A stretch of 64,000 nt of DNA, from NCBI RefSeq assembly GCF_004152865.1, contig NZ_SEOO01000014.1, positions 42,119 through 106,118 on the forward strand. Direction: 5' to 3'. The notes beneath the pieces are model-generated. The model ran no database searches and was not told the DNA's origin. It was given only the letters and a program-made list of their open reading frames with translations. The position numbers and the translations under genes are program-made. This stretch comes from Sphingobium cupriresistens. Its GTDB lineage: Bacteria; Pseudomonadota; Alphaproteobacteria; Sphingomonadales; Sphingomonadaceae. Positions 46,230-55,222 of the stretch are shown piece after piece (position 1 is the first letter of the stretch; each line of letters begins with the position of its first letter).

Positions 46230-46667
46230 TTACGCCGCCTGCGCGAGCGCCCCGCCCTCGATGAACGCAGCCAGCGACACCAGGAGCCAGGGATGGCCAT
46301 CATGTTCAACCAGGGCGCGGGCATAGGGCGCCCAGGCCGGATCGAGTTGACCGCGCAACGGCAGTTCCCCTTCCGGCACGCGACAGATATCGGACACGCC
46401 ATCCACCATCAGGCCATAGCTGTGGCCGCTGATATTGGCGATGATGGCCAGGCCGCGCCGCGCCGCCGGCGTCGCCCGACCATGGATCAGCGCAGCGACA
46501 TCGATGATAGTGAGCACCCGGCTCCGCAGCGCGGACAGGCCGGCCACATGCGCGCCCATGCCGGGGACGGGGGATATGTCGGTCAGGCGAACGACCGCCT
46601 CGACCTCGCCGGTTTCGACCGCAATTCGCGTGTCGGCCAGCGTCGCGAGAAGATAGAGCTGATCCAT
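46230..46667 (-). CDS. cheW: Chemotaxis coupling protein CheW
   Basis: A 145-residue CheW/P5-like SH3-type fold. Recognisable parts are RIAVETGEVEAVVRL, PGMGAHVAGLSALRSRVLTI and GLMVDGVSDICRVP. It bridges receptors and CheA. It starts 11 bases after the cheA stop. Confidence 0.93.
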   Translation of the reverse strand: MDQLYLLATLADTRIAVETGEVEAVVRLTDISPVPGMGAHVAGLSALRSRVLTIIDVAALIHGRATPAARRGLAIIANISGHSYGLMVDGVSDICRVPEGELPLRGQLDPAWAPYARALVEHDGHPWLLVSLAAFIEGGALAQAA

Positions 46668-46678
46668 GGCCGCGTTCC

Positions 46679-49051
46679 TTATGCCCGCCGACCGGCGATC
46701 GCCGCCATCAGCGCATCTTGGTCATAGCGATAAATACTGCCGTCCTGTGGCCCGGTCGGACGAGGCGAGGCGCGCAGATGCACGACACGGCATCCCATGA
46801 TTTCCGCCGCCTGCGCGGCGTCCGCTTCCGTACATAGCACCACGTCGTCAGGATCGACGGCGCAGTCGCCGGGCAGGCCCAAAACCACCTCATGCCCCGC
46901 CTGGCGCAGCAAGGGTGCCAATATCTCGCGCGTCCAGCCATCGCCACTGTCGGCCAGCACGCACCGTCCCCGCGCACGTTCGACCAGCGCTTCTTCGGGA
47001 AGTCCGGCGAAAAGCGCGAACGGATTGATGACTTCCAGATGCTCGCCATCGACCACGGCGACACCGCTCAACATACCATGCATCGCCACCATGTCGGGGA
47101 CGGCCGGCATCTGGACGATGTCCAGTACGGCCGCCACCGGATAGCAAGCCTCTCGCCGATCGTCGCGTAAACGCAGCGCGGACACCTTGGCCCGATCGAA
47201 CTGCGACAGGCCGTTGGCGACGGGCACCAATCGCTCGTCGAGCCGCACGAAGGCGCGGCCACCCGAGCGGCCAAACAGGCCCGCGTCGATATCTTCCACC
47301 CGTTCGATCAACGATAATTTTAATAGGCGGCGTTCGCCCGACAACTCCTCGAAACGCAGCGCCGCGACCATTTCGACGCCGGCTTGTGCGTCCGCTTCCT
47401 GACCCTGCTGCCGCGCCGCGCGATCATCGATAATGTTGGGCAGGCGCGCCGCATTGGCCAGACCCGCCGCGTCGAGCAACAGCATCGGCTTGCCATTGTC
47501 AGGCAGAGTCATGCCAGCATAGACCCCCGTAGCCATCACCAGCGGAGAAGCCGGGCGAATCACCAGTTCCTCATGATTGTCGACCGCCGATACGCCCATG
47601 GCGAAGGGCACGCCGGTTGCCGATCGCACCACCATGATGGCGCGCGGTCCCTGCTGCACCGGCTTTTCCATGCCCAGCACATCCTCCAGATCGACCATCG
47701 AATGACGGATCGCACGGATCGTCGCGATCTTCGCGCCGCCGACTTCGCTGATGTACAGCGTCTCATTATTGTCGTGCAGGATTTCGACCACGGCCGAACG
47801 CGGAATCGCAAAATGCTGGCCGCCGGCCCGGACGATGAGCCCCGGAATGATGGTCAGGGTCAACGGCACGCGCAGCGTGATGCACAGCCCCTGCCCCGGA
47901 TGATTGTCGAGCGCGATAACCCCGCCGATACGCTCCACATTGGCGCGCACCACATCCATGCCGACGCCGCGGCCTGAAATCGCAGTCACCTGATTGGCGG
48001 TCGACAGGCCAGCCTGGAAAATGAGGTCGAGCCTGTCCTCTTCGGACAGACGCTTGGCCGCCTCCGGGGTCAACCGGCCTGCGGCGATCGCCTTGTCCAC
48101 CAGACGCGCCGTATCGATGCCCGCCCCGTCGTCGGCGATCGCGATGACGATCTGGTTGCCCGACTGGCGCGCCTCCAGCCGCAATCGGCCAGCGTCCGGC
48201 TTGCCGGCGGCGCGGCGCTTTTCCGGCGTCTCGATGCCATGATCGATGCTGTTGCGCACGATATGAGTGAGCGGGTCGACGACCATCTCCACCATCTCGC
48301 GGTCCATTTCGACATCGCCGCCTTCCAACGTCAGGTCGATGCGCTTGCCAAGATCGCGGCCAAGATCGCGCACCATGCGCGGAATGGCGGCGAACAGGCG
48401 ATCCACCCGCTGCATCCGCGTTTTGGATATCACATCGCGCATGTCGGCCACGCAGGTCGACAGGCGTTCGAACACATTGTCCAATTCAGGATCGGCGGAT
48501 CGTTCGCGCAGCTTGCGCGACAATTCATTGCGCGCCAGCACCATGTCCGACACGCCGTTCATCAATTGATCGATCAGGCTGAGCGGCAGGCGGATCGTCC
48601 GCGGCCCCGATTGCACTCCGCCCTGGCGAGCCACCGCGACCGAGGCGGCCACCGCCTGGACCGCCGGTTCAGCGACATCGGCGGACGAAATGCTCAGAGC
48701 GCCGATCAGAAAATCGTCATTCTCGCTGGGCAGGGCCGCCCCGATGGCCACCGCCTCGGTCAGTTCGCCGATCCGGTCCATGATGCCCAGCACGGCGCTG
48801 ACAGTCGCAGGGTCCGCCCCGCGCTTACCCGCGCGAATTTCGGACAGCACATCCTCGGCCGCGTGGCTCAATCGCTCGAAACGCGGCAGATTCAGGAAGC
48901 CGCAGCTGCCCTTTACCGTGTGGAAAAAGCGGAAAATGGCATCCAGCCGGTCCCGGTCCGATGGGTCGGCTTCCCAGGCGACCACTTCGCCTGCGAGAGC
49001 CTCCAGCGTTTCCTGGGTCTCGGATATGAATTCCTGAAGTAGTTCGTCCAT
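46679..49051 (-). CDS. cheA: Chemotaxis histidine kinase CheA, with extra CheW-like and degenerate receiver domains
   Basis: A 790-residue CheA. The P1 domain carries phospho-His H44 (FRFFHTVKGSCGF). The usual CheY/CheB-binding P2 domain appears reduced or absent; a short linker of about 60 residues leads to the P3 dimerisation helices. P4 has an N box (VRNSIDHGIE), IADDGAGID and GRGVGMDVV. P5 ends near residue 550. A second CheW-like region follows (about 560-700), then about 90 residues resembling a receiver domain without the conserved aspartate (RCVLADSGDGW...). Autophosphorylation drives CheY and CheB. The start is the ATG at 49051; a TTG two codons earlier is also open. Confidence 0.93.
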   Translation of the reverse strand: MDELLQEFISETQETLEALAGEVVAWEADPSDRDRLDAIFRFFHTVKGSCGFLNLPRFERLSHAAEDVLSEIRAGKRGADPATVSAVLGIMDRIGELTEAVAIGAALPSENDDFLIGALSISSADVAEPAVQAVAASVAVARQGGVQSGPRTIRLPLSLIDQLMNGVSDMVLARNELSRKLRERSADPELDNVFERLSTCVADMRDVISKTRMQRVDRLFAAIPRMVRDLGRDLGKRIDLTLEGGDVEMDREMVEMVVDPLTHIVRNSIDHGIETPEKRRAAGKPDAGRLRLEARQSGNQIVIAIADDGAGIDTARLVDKAIAAGRLTPEAAKRLSEEDRLDLIFQAGLSTANQVTAISGRGVGMDVVRANVERIGGVIALDNHPGQGLCITLRVPLTLTIIPGLIVRAGGQHFAIPRSAVVEILHDNNETLYISEVGGAKIATIRAIRHSMVDLEDVLGMEKPVQQGPRAIMVVRSATGVPFAMGVSAVDNHEELVIRPASPLVMATGVYAGMTLPDNGKPMLLLDAAGLANAARLPNIIDDRAARQQGQEADAQAGVEMVAALRFEELSGERRLLKLSLIERVEDIDAGLFGRSGGRAFVRLDERLVPVANGLSQFDRAKVSALRLRDDRREACYPVAAVLDIVQMPAVPDMVAMHGMLSGVAVVDGEHLEVINPFALFAGLPEEALVERARGRCVLADSGDGWTREILAPLLRQAGHEVVLGLPGDCAVDPDDVVLCTEADAAQAAEIMGCRVVHLRASPRPTGPQDGSIYRYDQDALMAAIAGRRA

Positions 49052-49145
49052 TCCCAATCGGCCCCACGGATGCGCGCACGGGCACCATGGCGGGGCGTGG
49101 TTAAAGGGGCGTTAAAGGGGCAACGAAACGCGCAAGGATTACGCG

Positions 49146-49179
49146 CAAAAAGGGCGTCGCGCACAGACGCGACGCCCTT
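49146..49179 (-). terminator. Rho-independent terminator upstream of cheA
   Basis: On the minus strand a 12-bp stem AAGGGCGTCGCG / CGCGACGCCCTT with a 6-base loop is followed by TTTTTGCG. It ends the small lipoprotein transcript (49266-49535) before cheA. Confidence 0.85.
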
Positions 49180-49189
49180 GTCGGCTCGG

Positions 49190-49256
49190 CTAGAGTGATT
49201 TCCAATCGGATGATACCATCTGACAACACGGAAATCGCAAAAATCCGATAATCTAG
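49190..49256. repeat. Compound inverted repeat between cheA and the lipoprotein gene
   Basis: Three complementary pairs lie in 67 bases: CTAGA/TCTAG at the ends, GATTTCC (49197-49203) with GGAAATC (49230-49236), and ATCGGAT (49206-49212) with ATCCGAT (49243-49249). The order of the inner arms is crossed, so the last two pairs cannot both form in one simple hairpin. It lies after the lipoprotein stop and before its terminator. Confidence 0.5.
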
Positions 49257-49265
49257 ACCTGCTGC

Positions 49266-49535
49266 TTATTGCTGCTTTTCTACGGCATCCTCAGCCTTGT
49301 CGCCCGCTTCGCGGGTGGCGTCGGCCTTGTTCTCCAGCGCGTCGGCAGCATTTTCAGCCGCGCTTTCGGCATTGCCGGTCAGATTGTCGGCCATGGCTTC
49401 CATGTTGTCGGCCTGGTTGTCGAGTGCGTCCGCCTGATTCTCGTAAGCATTCTCGACCTTATTTTCCTTCGCGGAATCGCACGCGGCGAGCGCGACAAGG
49501 CTGGCAAGGCCAAGGACTGTGACGAAAGTTTTCAC
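49266..49535 (-). CDS. Small coiled-coil lipoprotein
   Basis: An 89-residue lipoprotein with lipobox LAAC (Cys19). The mature part is a Glu/Asn/Ala-rich amphipathic helix with repeated NQADALDNQADNMEAMADN-type units, resembling stress-linked surface lipoproteins. The start is a GTG at 49535 with AGGAG eight bases upstream. A GGAAC-N17-GTT sequence about 90 bases upstream fits the EcfG general-stress promoter of alphaproteobacteria, suggesting a stress role. It has its own terminator. Confidence 0.85.
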   Translation of the reverse strand: MKTFVTVLGLASLVALAACDSAKENKVENAYENQADALDNQADNMEAMADNLTGNAESAAENAADALENKADATREAGDKAEDAVEKQQ

Positions 49536-49624
49536 GGCGTGTTCTCCTGTTTGCGCCCCCAGGGGCTGACGTCATTCGGCACAGGTACAGATGGTGCGAA
49601 GCCACCTGAAACCCTGACGCCGAT

Positions 49625-49649
49625 CAACCGGCCGCCGACGCGATGGTTC
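49625..49649 (-). promoter_or_regulatory. Possible EcfG (general stress) promoter
   Basis: On the minus strand GGAAC (49649-49645) and GTT (49627-49625) are separated by 17 bases, matching the minimal EcfG sigma-factor pattern GGAAC-N16/17-GTT. It would start a transcript about 80 bases before the lipoprotein start codon. A match this short can occur by chance. Confidence 0.35.
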
Positions 49650-49680
49650 CCATAGACGCCTCGTTTCGTCGCAAAAACGA

Positions 49681-50118
49681 TTATTTTTTAAGCGAATCTC
49701 GGATTTCGCGCAGCAACAGGACATCCTCCGGCGTCGGCGCGGGTGCGGCGGCTTCCGGCTCCGGCTTGGTCGTCAGCTTGTTCATCGCCTTGACCAGCAG
49801 GAAAATGATGAAAGCCAGGATGATGAAATTGACCAGCACGGTCAGGAACTGCCCCCAGCCGAACATCGCGACGCCCGCCGCTTTCAGGTCGGTATAGCTT
49901 TCGGGATTGCCCTTGAAGCCTGCGGGCAATTCGCCCAGCCGCACGAAATAGCCCGAAAAGTCGGCGCCGCCGAAGATATAGCCGACCACCGGCATGATGA
50001 GATCGTCGGTCAGCGACTTGGTGATGGTGGCGAAGGCGCCGCCGATAATCACACCGACGGCCAGATCCATCACATTGCCGCGGTTGATGAAGGTCTTGAA
50101 TTCGGAAATCAGCCCCAT
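49681..50118 (-). CDS. mscL: Large-conductance mechanosensitive channel
   Basis: A 145-residue MscL. N-terminal helix [26 protein letters not shown], periplasmic loop, TM2 [27 protein letters not shown] and a charged C-terminal bundle helix ([13 protein letters not shown]) follow the family plan. It is a pentameric inner-membrane channel opened by hypo-osmotic shock. Divergent from lemA across an AT-rich 100-base gap. Confidence 0.97.
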   Translation of the reverse strand: MGLISEFKTFINRGNVMDLAVGVIIGGAFATITKSLTDDLIMPVVGYIFGGADFSGYFVRLGELPAGFKGNPESYTDLKAAGVAMFGWGQFLTVLVNFIILAFIIFLLVKAMNKLTTKPEPEAAAPAPTPEDVLLLREIRDSLKK

Positions 50119-50221
50119 CGGGAACTCCTTGCCTTATATATGATAATATCAGGATGGCCCGTTGCGCCGTTAAGGACAACGCCCTATTTCCACAAGCGAA
50201 ACAAAAAGCCGAGGATGTTCC

Positions 50222-50824
50222 ATGACGCTCCTGCGCCGCTTCTCTAAAATTCTGCTGCCGCTGTTCGGGGCGCTTGCCCTGTCCGCCTGCGGCATCAACA
50301 GCGTTCCCACCGCCGAAGAAGAGGCGAAGGCCAAATGGGCCGACGTCCAGGCGCAATATCAGCGCCGCGCCAATCTAACCGGCAATCTCGTCGCGACGGT
50401 GAAGGCGGCGGGCAAGCAGGAACAGGCGACGCTGACCGCCGTCACCGAAGCCCGCGCCAAGGCGTCGTCGGTGCAGGTGAGCGCCGACGATCTGTCCGAC
50501 CCAGCCAAGGTCGCGCAATTCCAGGCGGCCCAAGCGCAGTTGAGCCAGGGATTGGGACGTCTGCTGGCCACGGTCGAGGCTTATCCTGAGTTGAAGACCA
50601 ATGAGAATTTCCTGCAACTTCAGTCCCAGTTGGAAGGCACGGAAAACCGCATCGCCGTAGCCATTCGCGACTATAATGGCGCGGTGCAGGCCTATAATAC
50701 CCGCATCCGCACCTTCCCCGACGCGATCGGCGCCAAGCTGATCCATGGCGCGAAGCCCATGACCCCGTTCCAGGCCACTACGCCGGGCGCGGAGGAGGCG
50801 CCGAAGGTCGACTTCGGCAACTGA
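50222..50824 (+). CDS. lemA: LemA family lipoprotein
   Basis: A 200-residue LemA-family protein. A lipoprotein signal with lipobox LSAC (Cys23) precedes a four-helix coiled region (WADVQAQYQRRANLTGNLVATVKAAG, then NENFLQLQSQLEGTENRIAVAIRDYN), diagnostic for LemA. The function is unknown but linked to the envelope. It is followed by two TPM-domain proteins in a compact operon. Confidence 0.92.
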   Translation: MTLLRRFSKILLPLFGALALSACGINSVPTAEEEAKAKWADVQAQYQRRANLTGNLVATVKAAGKQEQATLTAVTEARAKASSVQVSADDLSDPAKVAQFQAAQAQLSQGLGRLLATVEAYPELKTNENFLQLQSQLEGTENRIAVAIRDYNGAVQAYNTRIRTFPDAIGAKLIHGAKPMTPFQATTPGAEEAPKVDFGN

Positions 50825-50828
50825 TCGG

Positions 50829-51620
50829 ATGCTTCGCCGCCTGGTCCTGATCCTCACGCTGCTGGCGCTCGCGCCGGCGGCGTGGGCGCAGAGCTTTCCC
50901 ACCTTCGATGACAAGGGCGTGGTCGATGCCGCGAACCTGCTCGACCCGGCGCAGGAACAGGCGCTCAGTCAGAAACTGATCGCGCAGAAGAAGGCGAGCG
51001 GCCGCTCGCTCGTCGTGGCGACGATTCCCGATCTTCAGGGCTATGACATAGCCGACTATGGCTATCGCCTGGGTCGCGCCTGGGGCATCGGCGACAAGGA
51101 CAGCAACGGCGCGCTGCTGATCGTCGCGCCGGCCGAGCGCAAGATACGGATCGAGGTCGGCTATGGCCTGGAGGGCGTGCTGACCGACGCGCTGTCCTCG
51201 CAGATCGTTCGCAACGCCATCGCCCCGCGTTTCAAGGCTGGGGACATGCCGGGCGGTATCGATGCAGGGGTCGATCAGATCTCTGGCCTGCTGGCCCTGC
51301 CACCGGATCAGGCCAAGGCGCGCGCCGCCGCCGCCGAGGCGGATGCCCGAAAACAGGATGACGAGGGCGGCGCGATCATCGGCTTCTGGATCATATTGTT
51401 CATCATCTTCTTCGTCGCCCTTCCCCTCCTGTCGCGCGCTCGCGGCGGGAAGCGTTATGCTCGCGGCGGCGGAAGCGCGCCCATCATTCTCTGGGGGCCA
51501 AGTGCGGGCAATTCAGGCTGGGGATCAGGCGGTGGCTCCGGTTGGAGCGGCGGCGACGGCGGTGGCGGCTTTTCGGGCGGCGGCAGCTTCGGCGGCGGCG
51601 GCGCATCGGGGGACTGGTGA
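50829..51620 (+). CDS. TPM-domain membrane protein, YgcG-like
   Basis: A 263-residue protein with a signal peptide (about residues 1-20), a TPM phosphatase domain (VVDAANLLDPAQEQALSQKL to VGYGLEGVLTDA), one transmembrane helix near residue 185, and a Gly/Ser-rich, WSGGDGGGGFSGGGSFGGG-type tail. TPM_phosphatase proteins pair with LemA in many genomes, as here (four bases after lemA). The next gene starts in its stop codon. Confidence 0.92.
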   Translation: MLRRLVLILTLLALAPAAWAQSFPTFDDKGVVDAANLLDPAQEQALSQKLIAQKKASGRSLVVATIPDLQGYDIADYGYRLGRAWGIGDKDSNGALLIVAPAERKIRIEVGYGLEGVLTDALSSQIVRNAIAPRFKAGDMPGGIDAGVDQISGLLALPPDQAKARAAAAEADARKQDDEGGAIIGFWIILFIIFFVALPLLSRARGGKRYARGGGSAPIILWGPSAGNSGWGSGGGSGWSGGDGGGGFSGGGSFGGGGASGDW

Positions 51621-52297
51621 TGCAGCTTCATTTGACTAAAGCCGACCATGACCTTGTTTCGGCCGCCGTGGCGAGCGCGGAAGCGCATACGTCGGGCGAA
51701 ATCATGACCATCGTCGCGCGGCGATCCGACAGCTATCATGACGTCGGCCTGAGCTGGGCAGCAGCGACCATATTCATCGCGCTGGCGGTGATGGCCGCCT
51801 TCCCCGCGCCTCTACGCGCCTTCCTGTCCGCGCTGCTGCTCGACTGGGAACATGAACTGGCCGACTGGAAGCTGCTGACGGGGTTACTTGGCATCCTCAC
51901 CCTCAAATTCCTGGTCGTGCGCTATCTGTTGGCGATCATGCCGCTCCGCATGGTCATGACCCCGCGCGCGACCAAGGCGCGGCGGGTGCGGCGGCGCGCC
52001 ATCTTGCTGTTCCGCACCGCCGCCGAAGCGCGCACGCATGGGCGCACCGGCGTGCTTATATATCTGTCGCTCGATGAGCATCGCGCCGAAATCGTCGCCG
52101 ATCGCGCGATCAACGAAAAGGTGTCGGGCGAAGCCTGGGGCGATGCGATGGCCGCGCTCATAGAGGCGATCCGCGCCGGTCATGCGGGCGAGGGTCTGGC
52201 CGAGGCGGTGCGGCAGGTCGGCGTCGTGCTTGCCGGCCACTTCCCGCGCGCCGATGACGACATCAACGAATTGCCCGACAGGCTGATCGAATTATGA
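51620..52297 (+). CDS. TPM-domain inner membrane protein
   Basis: A 225-residue protein with two or three membrane helices (about residues 43-65 and 90-110) and a second TPM-type domain in the C-terminal half (HGRTGVLIYLSLDEHRAEIVADRAI). This segment matches the end of TPM domains in YgcG relatives. It starts inside the stop of the upstream TPM gene (TGATG) and overlaps the Nudix gene by four bases. A joint envelope function with LemA is inferred from synteny. Confidence 0.85.
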   Translation: MQLHLTKADHDLVSAAVASAEAHTSGEIMTIVARRSDSYHDVGLSWAAATIFIALAVMAAFPAPLRAFLSALLLDWEHELADWKLLTGLLGILTLKFLVVRYLLAIMPLRMVMTPRATKARRVRRRAILLFRTAAEARTHGRTGVLIYLSLDEHRAEIVADRAINEKVSGEAWGDAMAALIEAIRAGHAGEGLAEAVRQVGVVLAGHFPRADDDINELPDRLIEL

Positions 52298-52836
52298 CCG
52301 ACCCCGACCACAGCGCGCCCGAAGAAGTGATGTGGGCGGGGCGCTTCATCACTGCTAAGAGGCGCGGCAAGTGGGAATATGTCGGGCGGGCACGCGGCAT
52401 TCACGCTGCCGTCATTCTGGCGATCGACGAGGCGGACGACGGCCCGCATGTCCTGCTGGTCGATCAATATCGCGTGCCTCTGGGTCGCCGTTGCATCGAA
52501 TTGCCCGCCGGCCTGGTCGGCGATCATGAGGAAGGCGAAGAGGCCAGTATCGCGGCGGCGCGCGAATTGGAGGAGGAAACCGGCTTCCGCCCAGACCGTC
52601 TCGAATCGCTTGGGCAATATTACAGCTCCCCTGGGATGGTGTCGGAAAGCTTTACCCTGTTCCGCGCGCGCGGCCTGGAGAAGACCGGCGAAGGCGGCGG
52701 GGTGGACGGTGAAGGCATCCACGTCCATCGCGTGCAGATCGCCACCCTGCCAGACCAGATCGCCCTCTGGCGAGAACAGGGCTATGCGATGGATGTGAAA
52801 CTGCTTTTGCTATTGGGCGCGGGCATGATCGCCTGA
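52294..52836 (+). CDS. Nudix hydrolase, ADP-ribose pyrophosphatase-like
   Basis: A 180-residue Nudix protein. The box G-x5-E-x7-R-E-L-x-E-E-x-G-F is at residues 76-98. The upstream VLLVDQYRVPLGRRCIELPAGLVG segment is typical of ADP-ribose/NDP-sugar pyrophosphatases, which remove toxic or signalling nucleotide-sugars. The gene is the last of the lemA cluster, overlapping by four bases. The exact substrate is unknown. Confidence 0.92.
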   Translation: MTDPDHSAPEEVMWAGRFITAKRRGKWEYVGRARGIHAAVILAIDEADDGPHVLLVDQYRVPLGRRCIELPAGLVGDHEEGEEASIAAARELEEETGFRPDRLESLGQYYSSPGMVSESFTLFRARGLEKTGEGGGVDGEGIHVHRVQIATLPDQIALWREQGYAMDVKLLLLLGAGMIA

Positions 52837-52874
52837 CAGAGTCGCATGGGCCGCGGATCAGTGTCGGCGTCGCA

Positions 52875-53327
52875 TCACGACACGCGATACCATCCGGCCA
52901 CCCTGTCGAGCGCCAGCGTCAGAACCAGCTTGCCTGCCCGACTGGGCCAGCCGAGCGCTTTTTCGGCAGCAACCAGCCCCTCGCCCGCACAGGCGACACG
53001 CCACAATATGTCGGCCAGGCCAGGCCCGGCCGCCGCGATCGCACCGTGGAACCGTTCGCGCGCCGACAATTGCGCCAGAGTGGGATCGCCCGCCCCTCCC
53101 CCGCTATTTGCGCTGCGTGGCGCGGCATCCCAACGCATGGTGACCCGCGCACCCAATCCAGCCCTTTCCCAATCACGGCGCAGCATATCGCCGGCCAAAT
53201 AGTGGCGCTCGCTCAACAACCCCCGCGCATGCAGCCAGGCGAGGGGCGATTCGCCGACATGCACCAGCACGGCCTGGGTTTGTCCTTCGGGGTCTTCGAT
53301 CATCTGCTCGATATGGGTGGCGGCCAT
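52875..53327 (-). CDS. DUF6456 domain protein
   Basis: A 150-residue protein whose body (LAWLHARGLLSERHYLAGDMLRRDWERA to KALGWPSRAGKLVLTLALDRVAGWY) follows the DUF6456 pattern found in alphaproteobacteria, where it often accompanies an HTH region. No DNA-binding part is visible here. The start is the ATG at 53327 with AGGAGAGG upstream; a longer frame exists but lacks a ribosome site. It is divergent from the XRE regulator, 99 bases away. Confidence 0.8.
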   Translation of the reverse strand: MAATHIEQMIEDPEGQTQAVLVHVGESPLAWLHARGLLSERHYLAGDMLRRDWERAGLGARVTMRWDAAPRSANSGGGAGDPTLAQLSARERFHGAIAAAGPGLADILWRVACAGEGLVAAEKALGWPSRAGKLVLTLALDRVAGWYRVS

Positions 53328-53426
53328 CTGCCTCTCCTGCCTGACGGGAATCGATACGGAAAGCCTTGCCATGTGGGATAGTTTGTAGGAAAGAGAAAAC
53401 CAAATAGGTTCTATTTCGAGGTGCAG

Positions 53427-53990
53427 ATGATTACCCGCATCCGCGAGGTCCGCAAGGCGAAGGCGCTTACGCTGGAACAGGTTGGCGCGCTGTGCGATCC
53501 ACCGACCACCGCCCAGACGATCGGACGACTGGAAACAGGCACGCGCACCGTATCGGTCAAATGGCTCAACCGGATCGCGCTGGCATTGGGCGTCACGACC
53601 GCCGAACTGGTGGCGCTGCCGGGACAGGCCGACATAGCGGTCGCCGCCTTGCTCGGCCCCGACGGCGCGCGCGCGCCGACCCGGCCGCTCGCCTTTCCGT
53701 CCCCAATCGCCTCCGACGGAATGGTTGGGGTGCATGTCAGCGCCAGCATCGGCGATTATCGCAGCGGGGACGCGATCTGGTGCCGCCGCATCGCGCCAGA
53801 AGAGTTTTCCGCAGCACTCAATCGCGACATATTATTCCCCCGGCCAGCCGGCCGTTTCCTGTTCGGTCGGCTGATCGGCCGGGAAGGCGACCGCCTGCAA
53901 CTTCTCCCGCTGGGTGCTGGCGCGCGCCAGTTGGTGCTGACCGATCCGCCATGGGCCGCGGTGGCGGTGCAACTCGTCCGACGCCTCTAG
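53427..53990 (+). CDS. XRE-family transcriptional regulator
   Basis: A 187-residue protein with an N-terminal HTH_3 domain (residues 1-60: IREVRKAKALTLEQVGALCD, then TAQTIGRLETGTRTVSVKWLNRIALAL). The C-terminal half of about 100 residues has the layout of a LexA/CI-like or SRC-type sensing domain, but no Ser-Lys dyad is obvious. GAGG five bases before the ATG at 53427 fixes the start. It lies divergent to the DUF6456 gene and may control itself and that gene. Confidence 0.85.
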   Translation: MITRIREVRKAKALTLEQVGALCDPPTTAQTIGRLETGTRTVSVKWLNRIALALGVTTAELVALPGQADIAVAALLGPDGARAPTRPLAFPSPIASDGMVGVHVSASIGDYRSGDAIWCRRIAPEEFSAALNRDILFPRPAGRFLFGRLIGREGDRLQLLPLGAGARQLVLTDPPWAAVAVQLVRRL

Positions 53991-54049
53991 CCAAGGCGGC
54001 ACGAGGCTGCTTAACCGTGCGCTAAACATTATTCTGCGAAAGAGAGGCC

Positions 54050-55222
54050 ATGGCGCTCAACGTCCTCATGCTATCGACCCTCTTTCCCGACATCAGCCGG
54101 CCTAATTTTGGCGTGTTCGTGGAACGGCAGGCGCGCGAACTCGCCAGCCGCCCCGAAGCCGACGTCACCGTGATCGCGCCAGTCGGCCTGCCGCCCTGGC
54201 CGCTGTCGCTCGCGGCCCGCTATGCCCCCCTGCGCGCGCTACCGCGCAAGGAACGCTGGCGTGAACTCACGGTCTATCGGCCGACCTTCTCCATCATTCC
54301 CAAATTCGGCGGTCGCACCAATGTCGGCGCCATGACCCGCGCCATCCTGCCGCTGGTCAGGCGACTGCACGCGGAAAAGCCGTTCGATGTGATAGACGCC
54401 AGTTTCTTCTTCCCTGACGGTCCGGTGGCGCAGCGCCTGTCGAAAGCGCTCGGCATCCCCTATTCGGTCAAGGCCCGCGGTGCCGACATCCATTATTGGG
54501 GCACGCAAAGCGGCACCCGCAAGATGGTTCTGCAAGCGGCTGAAGGCGCGGCGGGCCTGCTCGCCGTGTCTGACGCGATGCGCCGGTCGATGGCCCGGAT
54601 GGGGATCGATGCCGAAAAGATTCGCGTCCATTATACCGGCGTAGATCTCGATACGTTCGAAATGGGTGATCGGGATGCCGCCAAGGCTGCGCTGGATTTC
54701 AGCGGCCCGGTCCTGCTGTGCGTCGGTGCGCTGATCCCGCGCAAGGGGCAGGATTTGCTGGTGCGGGCGTTGCCCATGCTACCGGACGTGACCCTGTTGC
54801 TCGCTGGACAGGGCGCGTTCCGCCGCACGCTCGAAAACCTCGCGCAGGAATTGGGAGTCGAACGGCGCATCGGCTTCCTGGGATCGGTGCCGCATCACAA
54901 ATTGCCCCGCATCTACACCGCCGCCGATGTGATGGTGCTGCCGTCCGAATCGGAGGGGCTGGCCAACGCCTGGGTTGAATCCCTCGCTTGCGGCACGCCG
55001 ATCGTCATCACCGACGTCGGCGGCGCGCGCGAATTGCTGGACCGGGCCGAAGCGGGCCGGATCGTCGCGCGCGAACCCGAAGCGATCGCCGAAGCGGTTC
55101 GTGCGATACTGGACGCCCCGCCCGCCGCAAAAAATGTGCGCGAAGCGGCGCTGCGCTTCACCTGGACGGCCAATGGCGACACCTTGCTGGCCCATCTTCA
55201 GGCGATCGCCGCCCAGTTCTGA
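54050..55222 (+). CDS. Glycosyltransferase, GT4 family
   Basis: A 390-residue GT-B retaining glycosyltransferase. The N-terminal domain starts VLMLSTLFPDISRPNFGVFVERQARELA. The C-terminal domain has CVGALIPRKGQDLLVRAL, AADVMVLPSESEGLANAWVE (the E-x7-E motif) and DVGGARELLD. It is similar to TuaC-type transferases of surface polysaccharides. It stands alone on the plus strand and its end overlaps the convergent NasA-like gene by 25 bases. Confidence 0.92.
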   Translation: MALNVLMLSTLFPDISRPNFGVFVERQARELASRPEADVTVIAPVGLPPWPLSLAARYAPLRALPRKERWRELTVYRPTFSIIPKFGGRTNVGAMTRAILPLVRRLHAEKPFDVIDASFFFPDGPVAQRLSKALGIPYSVKARGADIHYWGTQSGTRKMVLQAAEGAAGLLAVSDAMRRSMARMGIDAEKIRVHYTGVDLDTFEMGDRDAAKAALDFSGPVLLCVGALIPRKGQDLLVRALPMLPDVTLLLAGQGAFRRTLENLAQELGVERRIGFLGSVPHHKLPRIYTAADVMVLPSESEGLANAWVESLACGTPIVITDVGGARELLDRAEAGRIVAREPEAIAEAVRAILDAPPAAKNVREAALRFTWTANGDTLLAHLQAIAAQF

